This document shows, in pieces, positions 54,772 to 64,000 of a stretch of DNA of 64,000 bases. Source of the DNA: Paraspadella gotoi (lineage: Eukaryota; Chaetognatha); contig CM119267.1 of the NCBI GenBank assembly GCA_051294375.1, positions 7,792,683-7,856,682 on the forward strand, read 5' to 3'. Position numbers and translations under genes: made by a program. The notes beneath the pieces are model-generated. The model made no database searches, had not been told where the DNA came from, and was given only the letters and a program-made list of their open reading frames with translations. Position 1 is the first letter of the stretch. Each line of letters opens with the position of its first letter.

Positions 54772-56490
54772 TGTTCGCTGGAAAAAGAATTTTAAAAAAT
54801 TACACTTTATAATTATATGGCCAGTGTGTTGTTTCATTTTTACCACTCGACTTTATTTGCCCTTTCTTTCTCTCTTTTTCTCTCTCTTTCTCTGTTATAT
54901 CTTTATTATATCTCTATAAATCTGCGGTAGAAGTCGGTATTAACAACTGAAGTATAACCCTTAATATTATGAATATGCTGGGTTGGCCTAACCAATCTTT
55001 TTTTGTTTGTATTCATTTTTATTTTAACAACTGCAACGATTGTTAACTCGAAACCATCGTGAAGGGTGAAGACAAAGAATTATTACAAAGATGAGTTGAA
55101 ATCCTCGCCCTAACTCAAAGACTATTTGATACAGTCAATGAAACTTTGCTTCAAAACGCGATCGGCTGACTTTTACAAAAAAATCTCTCGGAGAGAGACG
55201 AAACCGAAAATAGGGGGAAGGGGGGAAGTTGGTGATGCGGCGAGTGTAGATTGTATTTTGCAGTTGGAGTTAGGTGGTTGTCAAGTTCAGTGGGTTATGA
55301 TGCACGGACCGATCGGTCGAATTAGCGAGTGAAACTAAAACGCTTTTAAAAGTATTTTATACTGTTTTTTCTTTCTCCCAGTCTTCTTTTCACTTGCCGT
55401 TATTTGCGTCAAGAATTTGTCTTTCGAAAATAAAAAAAACTTCAGGGTACCGAACTCGAGTTATTTTTCTCTGATGAAAAATACTGATCCTACTCCTGAG
55501 AGAAAACTTTGGTTCGTTTAAAGATATTTTTTTTTTCGCGTCTGAGGCGTGGAGAAAATCAGTAAAAAAATGGCCGACGATGAAGAGGGAATTTGTACAC
55601 ACGGGTGAGCGATGGCTGAAAATGGACTGAACCGCGGGCGCAAAGGAGATTCTAATCATCGCTTGTATAATAAATAAGTTTAATAAAATCGTCCCTATAA
55701 AACTTTCGTCATTCTCTCACTTTGGCGCTTTTGGCTTTGTTCGCTTTGAAAAGTCCACCATGGCTTCAGATCCGCTGAGGCCACCGTCGAGAACGAAATT
55801 CGCTTCTGTCTATTTTGCGTCAGGCGAGACACATTTATTTATCTGTTTTGAGACGCGGTGTAAAAACTTTACCGTAATTAATTGTAATTTTTATAAAAAA
55901 AGATTTTTTTTAAATAGATAATTTAAAAAAATTATATTTAAATACTACGTTAAGTATAATAGAAACTAATTTATTTTTTAATTTATGATGATTGTTTCAA
56001 CTAGAATCGTTTCATGATGTAAAAAAAAAATTGCTTAAATTTTTTTCGTTATATTCAATAGTCTTTAATCTAAAATGGTTCGAAACTTGTGTTCATAACT
56101 ATGAAGATTTTTTCCCCCAATTATGTCAACTAAAACCATCAATAAAGGATTTCACCAAGATCCACTCTAACTGGACTAAATTCCTCGTTATAGAAAGGAT
56201 GAAGTGTTTAAAGCAGGAACATTGATATGCAAAATTAACAAGTAAGCTTAAACAACTTTGTATTAGCATGCTTATCTTTCTAAGTTCAATTTTTTAAAGA
56301 CCTTTTTTGTCACCTATTTTTAGAATTTAAAAATGATTATTACAAAATTGTTATTAAACACTTCTCAAAATTTTAATCTAACCGGCTCACCAAATTTTTC
56401 GCTCCCTAATTATGTAATTATAATTTATATTGATAATCTTTATCAACTTCGGACTATTTTCTTTTTTTAGTTGGACCGGAAGCTTCAGGA
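54772..56490. other. Divergent intergenic region
   Basis: It separates the minus-strand transporter gene from the plus-strand gene to the right. GC-rich patches at 55130-55330 and 55560-55800 may be leaders or promoters; frames there do not look coding. Nothing else supported. Confidence 0.4.
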
Positions 56491-56781
56491 ATGGATTCCA
56501 TAAATGGAATTTCCGACGAAATGACAAATAAAATGGAATTGATTCCTAAAAACGTTCGGAAAGGTTATTGTGACGTGTGCAATGTGAACTGTGAAGTGTG
56601 CACTCTGCAGGTTGATTTATATTTTAACTCTTTATTGCTATTTCTTCCCTTTATTCAATTATTTTTGAAAAAAAAAAGTACATGTATGTCATCACAGATG
56701 AATGAAACCCGGAAACAGAGGAAAGGATTAAGGAAGAGGATTCCGGAAGAGGAAGAAAATATGTTTTTTTCTTTCTTCTAA
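56491..56781 (+). CDS. Small cysteine-motif exon pair, possibly a 5' part of the right-hand gene
   Basis: 56491-56610 (40 codons, MDSINGISDEMTNK) ends in a GT donor and joins in phase 0 to 56698-56781 (MNETRKQRKGLRKR, then acidic, TAA). The first part contains RKGYCDVCNVNCEVC, a C-x2-C-x3-C-x2-C pattern resembling the start of DBF4-type or other small zinc-binding motifs. Whether this is its own gene of about 67 residues or alternative 5' sequence of the next gene is unclear, because the phase into the exon at 56977 does not fit. Confidence 0.35.
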   Translation: MDSINGISDEMTNKMELIPKNVRKGYCDVCNVNCEVCTLQVDLYFNSLLLFLPFIQLFLKKKSTCMSSQMNETRKQRKGLRKRIPEEEENMFFSFF

Positions 56782-57011
56782 TATATGACAAAAGCTTTGT
56801 GTAACTTTTTTAGATGAGGAAGAATATATGATATAATGAAGAAAAAATGTTAATAATAAAAATCGTTCTTTTAACGTTCGCACCCATTGTGCCGGTTTTT
56901 TATTATGATATACATAATCACCCGAACGACATAAAACAGAAAAAAAAAGAAAGATTTTTTTCGTGTTAAATTTCAGCCTCTTCTGTCGATCTGATCGATT
57001 TTAGCGAACCG

Positions 57012-60000
57012 ATGGATGCAACAACCATCGCCTCCAACCAAAACTCTAATTTTCGCAAGTCGGTAAGTACCTATTTGCTCACCTAAACTTTTTTCTCGAT
57101 AAATAAATGTTTTTGTTCGTTTATTTGTATATTTGTAGAGAGGGGAAGATCTAAAATTCATATTATTATATTCATATATTCTTGTGTTTAATTCCCCGTG
57201 TGTTTATGAAACTGTTAAACTGTTTAATAAAAAAAACTGGACCAACGATGTCCACCAAGTCGGATTAACTTTCCCCCTTGACGTCAAAAGAAAAACCTCG
57301 ATGATTACGAGACCAGAAACGTTTGCGCGGCCAAAGTCTGTAAAATGAATCTTTCATCTTTATTCGTGATTCAGTCGAAAACTGCAACGTTCGAAATGAA
57401 TTGTAACGAAGGAGAAATGACGTTCGATCGGCAAGTAATCGAAGCGAACTACGAAAAATACAAGTGAGAATTCTAGTGTTGTTAATCGTTAATAGTTATT
57501 AGTTGTTAATAAGTCATTTGTACATAGTACAAGGTGCAACGTCACCCTAAATACCGAAACCTAGTCTTACTTTTACTGTGAAATCAAGTCTTGTTTCTGT
57601 TCCTAACTTTACTTAACGATTAAATTTTGTCATCTTTCGTCATCTTTTTATTAACTTTAAGCCACAACGTCATTTCGGCCCCGCCACCGGAGGAGCTGGA
57701 AATCGCTGAGATCACTAACCGAATGACTCGTCCCAGTTTAGAAGGGCGAGAGGCCGGCGTGGAACTACGGTCGTCAGAAGTGAGTCCATTTAAAATTGTT
57801 CTCATGATGTAGGAGGCAATCCGGAAAATTCTATCCAATGTCCACTCAGGCCAATTTTCAAAAAATATCACGCCCTCAAAAAAAAAAAAAAAAAAATTGG
57901 TTTGATTACTTGATTAATGTACTATTTACATTGAACAGAATTATCTCCACGACCACGATGCCGCCACCTCCGTCTCGATCCACCCATCGCCACGCCCTCG
58001 AGGGCCGCCCTATCCCCACGCCAACATCCACGGGCGCGCGGATCTCGTCCATCTTTCTGCCAACGCCGCCGCCAGCGCTTCGTCAGTGCTCAGTCCGACT
58101 CAGCAGCTTCATCAGCAACAGCACGACCCTGCCATCAACATCGGCTTTCAACAGCACCAGCTCCACATCCCGCGAACTCTGTCGCGCACGCCGATTCACT
58201 TGCAGTCGACTCGCACTCACGAGGTCGTCCCCAGCCACGCGCATCGTCAAGCGCCGCTTCACGTGCCGTCGGGAGCCCAGCCGCCACCACCGGCTCCCCT
58301 CAACGCCCCTGCCACCGCGCGTCACGGCGACGCACCTGTCGTTCTTAGCATGGGCGCTCCATCGGCGCTTCATGTGCCCCGCACGGTGGGAGCACCGGAC
58401 GTGGCGTCCCTGAGTCTGCCTATGTCGCCGCAGCCGAGCCGCTCGGTCAAGATGAGCCAGGGTCTATCGAGCCCGCTGCACATCAAGTCCAAGACCGAAT
58501 CGCCGAACCCCGGGCGGTTCCACGTTGAGCTGGTGCGTTCGAGAACGGCCGAGTCGCCGAAAGTAGACACCCCCATAGTGCACTCGCCGGTTGTCGGCGC
58601 CGTCCGCCCGCCTCCACGTCGCCGAGCCACGTCCGTTCCCGAGCGGCGACGGGAAGAAGGGGTGGGCGGTGCCGACGCCGACGATAGCGCCGCGGAAGAA
58701 GCGACTGTAGATGCACGCCACGTAGATGCACGCGCCTTAGATGTAGTTTCCCTAGATGCACGCGATGATTATAATAAAATTGCGCGAGCCACGCATGCGC
58801 GCTCGTCGTCGGCAGAGCGTTTCGTCGACGAGACTTCAGAATCCAATTCTAGATTCGACGCGGGACTGAAGTCGTCGTCTTCGGTGGAGACGAGCCTTTC
58901 AAATGTCCCTTCCACGATTTCGGCACCTCCAGACTCTTCTCCGTTTAAGCAGGAATTCACGGGGACGACGTCGACATCCAGAGACGCGAAAAACGATTCT
59001 GAAGGCGGAGGAAACTACGCGGTGAGGACGTCGGATCCAGCGTCGTCCGGCCCGGAATTCACGGACTTCGTGACCGGCAACATTCCCGCGGAATACGCCG
59101 GCATCTTTGGCCGCACGCCGGGTGACGGGTCGACGAAAGATACGGGTGAGCAGCAGGCTCGTTGTAAAAAGCGTCCTAAATGAGTGTAGTAATTAGTCAC
59201 TGACAGGCCCTCAACTCAACGATTTTGTTCAATCATTCTCTGTGATCTTCAGAACCGCGAAAACCACCACGGAAGTTCGCTTCAGTCCCGCCACCATCCT
59301 CTCCATCGATGCCCCGCGCGTTGCAGCGCCTCGTCGGAGCCAACCAACCCGTCCAGCTTCCGGTTCCGATCCCCGTTTCGGGCGACAACGCTGCCGCCAG
59401 CGGAAGAAAGACGCTGATGCCGTCCGAAATTGCCGCATCCAAGAAAGCCAGTCTCTATCAGGGGAAATTGTTTCGAAAAATTCAGAAGATGACGTCGACG
59501 GAGGATGACCAAGGTAGACCTTAATATTATATAATATAATATATTATTACATTATAATCACAAATAATAACCGGATTCAGTATAGTAATGATGATTGATC
59601 GATGATTGATGGATCAATCAAGATTTTTCTTCCAGATTCCCGCGCTTCATCCACGGCCTCCTCAATTTCTAATGCCTCCTCCTCCTCTTCATACTCCTCA
59701 TCCTCCTCCTCCTCTTCCATTGTTAGCGTTAAACGTAAATCTCCATCGCCCGAATATAAAAATCAGGTACGAGAGTTTTATCGCGAAAATGAAAATCAAG
59801 TTTCCTCAAAGATTTATTTTGAGCTTTTCGTTTGACGATTCTTTAAGTCAAACTCCCGCAGTCGAGACTCTCTTGTCTTTGGCTGAAACTATACTAGACT
59901 GACCTCCCAAACTGTTAGTCACTCCTGCCTCCGATAATTTCCTGAAGGTTCTCACAAACGATCGAGGAGCCAGTCCCAGTCGCCCCTTCTCCCCCGGCCG

Positions 60001-63000
60001 CAGCCTCAGCCCCTCGGAATCTTTGAACTCCCGCCGCAGCCTCAGTCCGACGGGCGCCATCAGCCCTGAATCGCAAAGAGTCGGGCAGCCACCCATCATA
60101 TTTCCGCGTCACAGTGAGTAAAAGGGAACCTAACCCGAAGAAGAAGAAAGGTGACAGCAAAAAATAGCTCACTTGTCCGAAAATGATGTTGTGATTGTTT
60201 GTTTGATGTTTTGCTTTTGTTTTTCAGACTCGAGCAAACCAATGGATCATTTTGAGTTGAACAAGTTGATGCATCCTTTACCCAACGAAGCTCATTTTCC
60301 GGCACCGGGTAAGAGTTTCTTTCTTCTCGAGACTTCATCACCTGCGACTTGTCCTAGATTGAGAGATTTCCAGTGATAGAATCCTCGAATCGGTTTCTTT
60401 GTTGCATAAAGATGGTCTGAACAAGGATGGACTGACCTAATTTGTGCTATGAGCGCCATCTTTTTACATTTTAACAACGAATTCCAAATTGAACAAATGA
60501 ACAATTTCTTAGAAAAACTATTATAAGTCCCCCTCTCCTGTTTCAGCCTCTGATGCTTCAACGAACGACCCAGTCCTCTCTCTCGACGCCGACGCGTTGG
60601 CGGCCCAATTGCGGAATCCACCGGAAGCGGAGCCTTTCGCCGAGGGGGATCTCGGAACCGACCCCACTTTAAAGCCGCGATGGACGGTCGGCGGCGCCAC
60701 CCCTGCCTTTATCTCGAAAAACTTTCAACCGCCGCCGAATTTCGGTAGCGCCAAGGCCATCAACAACAATAGGTTTATAGTTAAATTCGATGCTTTTGAC
60801 GTCGCCATCCTTTTTTTTTTCAAAAAAATATTTTTTTTTAAAAAAAACGCAGATTTTCAGTATCGGGCTTGTTATCGCCATCTCCGTTTCGGCGGATGGG
60901 TCGCTCCAGCAGCGTTTCCCGCGTCGAGGATTCGCCGCCGATGTCGCCGCCGATGCATCAGATGCAACCGCTGCAGCAGCAGCAGTTGCCTCGGCTTCCT
61001 CCCTTTAATCCGCGACCGAAAAAATTCATTAAACAATCAAAGTTGGAAAAGATGTTGTATGAAACTTACGTTCGAAAACCGGGTAAGTTAATTAACATTA
61101 TAGAATCTTTCAAAAACTATATCATCTTATTTTCGTGTTCTTAGTCCATTTCAATGCGTGATTTTTATTCCAAAAGGCAAAGAGAATCTTACATCGAGCA
61201 AAATCCAAGAAAATCTGCCCGTTGACTTCCAGCAACAACCACAACAACAGCAGCAACCACAGCTACAACAATTAAAACCAAAAGAAACTAATTCACAACA
61301 GCAACAAGAACTAAGTCATAATTTTAATCAACAAGAACCAAAAGAAGAAAAAGGAACACAACAACAGCCACCTCCGCAGACTCAGCCCCGTCAAACGATG
61401 AGGATGATGTCGGAGCCGCCCAGAGCAAAATCCCCCGCCATTCCGGGGGAAAAACTAACAGGTGATATACATGCAATTATTTTCAACCATTCTGAAGAAA
61501 GACCAACAGTAATACCTCATAATACTTCAAAATACCTAATTTTATCGTCATTCCTTATAATACCTCATTTTATTTTATAGAAAAACCAACATTAATATCT
61601 CGTAACACCTAATTTTTATTGACAACCGGACGAAATTCAGACAATAGGCTAGCCGTTTATATTAAAATAGTTGTATCTATAAAGTACCTCAGCTGAGTCG
61701 TTGTTGTTGTTTTTTAGTTTCTTCTGTTTTTTGTCATTCGAGAGAATTTCTGGGGAAGAAACTGATAAGAAAAAAAAATGGTAGAAAAAGAACAAAAGAC
61801 CGCAGTTCTTGAGTCTTGACGCCAAATTCCGACTCGTTCAGTGACCTTCGCTGAGGCTCCGTGCATCATCAATTACACTCGCGACGACAGCGCTGACGAC
61901 GACGACGACGACGACACGATCTTCAACGATCCTTTGCCGCCGACGCCGCCTGCAACTGCCGCGCCGCTGAAACCCAACCTGGTCGGTAGTTCTGTTCGTT
62001 AGGCATTTTGTTATTAATTTTTTGGGCAATACGTTAAAACGTACGGTCTAACAAATGAGGGTTAGTGACCACTACGTAGTATTATTTTTAAACAAGAATC
62101 TTAATTTATAAATCTCGACTTAAGATTTTAAATTTAATGACAGATTCCAAAACATTCCAACGCCACTCAAGGGCAGGAGGAAGTCGTCGCCAAAGAATTT
62201 CACTTTGATCAGGTAATGAGATTTTTGTAATTCTAATTCGGAATAACAATCGATGAAAAACGCTGCGTAAAATGAAAAAAAATATATTATTACATTTTCT
62301 TGTTTTGTTCCGTACGCTTGATGGCTCATGATGCTCGTCTACGTAATTATGCAATGATGCGAAAAAAAGTATTGCGAAACCAACATCAAGAATATCGCTG
62401 CCCTTTTTAATCTCTTCCCGAAGGATCATCTGCACATCCGCGAGGAATCTCTGCAATCCACTGCGCAGGAGGAGTCACATCGACAGCCCCACCCCGTCGC
62501 CGTAGCAGATGAAGAGGAGCCGGCCCAGCATCTGCAAGAGCAGCAATCTTGGGAGCTCCATCAGCAGCGATTAAAGATGCAGCAGGAGGAGGAAAGGAGG
62601 AGAAAGAAGGCGGCCGACGAGGAACGAAGGAGCAGGGAGGAGGAAGAAAAGTTGAGGCTTCACGTGGAGGAAGTGAAGAAGAAGCAGGAGGAGGAGGAAA
62701 CGAGGGTGAGGGAGGAAATGAGAATGGAGGAGATGAGGAGGGAGGAAGAGGAGAGGAGGAAGGAGGAAGAGAGAAAGGAGGAGGAACGGAGAAAGGAGGA
62801 AAAGAGGAAGGAAGATAAGAGGAAGGAGGAGGAAAAGAGGAAAGAGGAGAAAAGAAAAGATGAAGAGAAAATAAAGGAAGCGGAGAGGAAGAGAAGGGAG
62901 GAAATTAAAAAAGCTTTGCAGCTTAACAGAGAGAAGGCGAGGAAGGATGCGGAAAAGACGGAAGACGCGAGGAAAAACAACGAGGAGAATCGTCGAGTGG

Positions 63001-64000
63001 AGGAAGAATTGAAGAAACAGTTGAAGATGGAATTCGAGGCGGAGTTGAGGGAAGAGTTGAAGAAGCAAGAAATAAAGATTAAGGTAATTATTATTATTAT
63101 TATTAATATTAGTATTATAATTATTATTATTTGTTCAAAAAATAACCGTCTGTAACCGTCTGCTCCTAACATTCAGGTGCAAGAAGAGATGAAATCCCGA
63201 TCGAAACAGTCGACGAAGACGACGACGAACGATTCGAAGGAGCAGACGAACGCTGGAGAAGGTTCGGCCGCGATGGAAGAGAATGACGGTCGTAGCCTCA
63301 GAGGCGGCGACTCGACGGCGCTTCCGAACGTCGAAGCCTATGACTCCAAGGACGACGAGTTGCGACAGCGACTCGAGCAAAAATTGATCAAGGAGCAGGA
63401 AGAGATCCGCTTCAAGCAGCTGCAGCGCGAGGCGTCCAAGATTCAAGGTCGGCTGGATGAGCAGCGACGCCGCATGCAGGAGCTGAACCCACGCAACAAA
63501 AAGTCTAGTCTGTTTATACAGGTACTAAATTTTACTAAGAAAACGAGCATAATTTGTTGATAAAACGTTTTAAAATTAAACCAATTAGTGTCTTGTAGTT
63601 TATTCGGAATTTAAAATTGATTTTGGAATGTAGCTTCGAGAATGGATCGCTCAGCAATTGATATTTTGTTGATGACCGATATAAAAACCGATTCCAGGTG
63701 GCTGCGGAAAGCAGCAGCGGACGACCGACTCCGGCGCAAAAAGCCTGCGTTCACCGAACTCGGAGCGTCGCAGTGGACCGCATGACGCAGTCGATGACGG
63801 GAGAGTTGTCGGAGAGGATCGTCTCCGACGACGCCAGACTAATGAGTCCGCAGTTCCCCGACGGCTCGAGAATCGATCCCGAGGAGCAGTGGCAACAGTG
63901 GCAGCAGCTGCAGCAGCTGCACCAGTTACGCCAAACCATGATGCGGCGACAACAGGAAACTAGGGACGAGACGACCGAAGTGCTGGATTACACGATGACG
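57012..64000 (+). CDS. Large disordered Pro/Ser/Gln-rich protein with a charged alpha-helix (partial, runs off right edge)
   Basis: Exons: from 56977 (first ATG 57012) to 57062, 57375-57463, 57662-57779, 57813 to about 57839, 57939-59145, 59253-59513, 59636-59766, 59948-60113, 60228-60308, 60547-60772, 60853-61082, 61177-61461, 61842-61981, 62144-62212, 62424-63083, 63177-63521, 63698 onward. Over 1,400 residues are visible. The big exon is His/Pro/Ser-rich. 59636-60113 encodes a serine run and SP/RS repeats (SPGRSLSPSESLNSRRSLSP), likely phosphorylation sites. 61177-61461 is glutamine-rich. 62577-63083 encodes about 165 residues of E/R/K repeats, a stable single alpha-helix or coiled coil. 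The last exon holds a short WQQWQQLQQLHQL stretch. No catalytic domain is visible; cytoskeletal scaffold is a guess. The family is not recognised. The junction at 57840-57938 next to a poly-A run is uncertain. Confidence 0.75.

Noticed and set aside
58083-58761. Several minus-strand and alternative plus-strand frames in the big exon of the right-hand gene
   Set aside because: High GC leaves all frames open; the frame 57939-59145 alone has matching splice phases on its 3' side and continues into downstream exons.
62549-63172. Long alternative frames across the E/R/K-rich exon, including hydrophobic-looking minus-strand frames
   Set aside because: They arise from the repetitive GAG/GAA/AGG composition of the charged-helix exon; only the plus frame joins its neighbours in phase.
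1-64000. CRISPR arrays, operons, prophage or bacterial defence systems
   Set aside because: The window is clearly eukaryotic (spliced genes, animal families); tandem repeats present lack the spacer structure of CRISPR.
1-64000. tRNA or rRNA genes
   Set aside because: Apart from the B-box-like match in the SINE-like block near 45947, I saw no cloverleaf-compatible tRNA or rRNA-like sequence.

Overview
This is nuclear DNA from a metazoan. Genes are split into many short exons. Most introns are GT-AG, often only about 55-100 bases long, with AT-rich intergenic and intronic sequence and GC-richer exons. Recognisable families are animal ones: a cohesin loader of the Nipped-B/NIPBL/SCC2 family, an SLC7-type amino-acid transporter, a PHACTR-like protein and a multi-C2H2 zinc-finger protein. 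I cannot name the phylum; the compact introns and abundance of small inverted-repeat elements suggest a small-genome invertebrate. A run of 10 N marks an assembly gap at 53808-53817.

Layout. 1-1915 (minus): 5' part of a PHACTR-like gene, leaving the window on the left. 2958-3564 (plus): an unrecognised four-exon gene for a 142-residue single-pass membrane protein. 4106-4369 (minus) and 4518-5200 or beyond (plus): a divergent pair of small unrecognised genes 148 bases apart. 7084-7791 (minus): an unrecognised open frame. 9265-22317 (minus): a complete 31-exon cohesin-loader gene of about 2,296 residues, the best supported gene here. 25262-34184 (minus): an 11-exon gene for a seven-finger C2H2 protein of about 1,500 residues. 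36344-46827 (minus): a large coiled-coil protein gene. 47940-54771 (minus): an SLC7-type transporter. About 57012 to beyond 64000 (plus): a long low-complexity, proline/serine/glutamine-rich protein with a charged helix, leaving the window on the right.

The genes do not form a pathway. The nuclear theme (cohesin loader beside a zinc-finger protein) may be chance. The transporter and the right-hand gene are divergent, as is the small pair at 4.4 kb.

Introns and spacers hold many short non-autonomous mobile elements: two copies of a hAT-like element with 8-base target duplications, TA-flanked inverted-repeat elements, a family with TTTACTTTCGCCGACCG ends, a SINE-like block, and foldback units whose arms carry hammerhead-ribozyme-like cores (CUGANGA, stem, GAAAC). 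The foldback/hammerhead-like units and the two unrecognised small genes are the least explained parts of the window.
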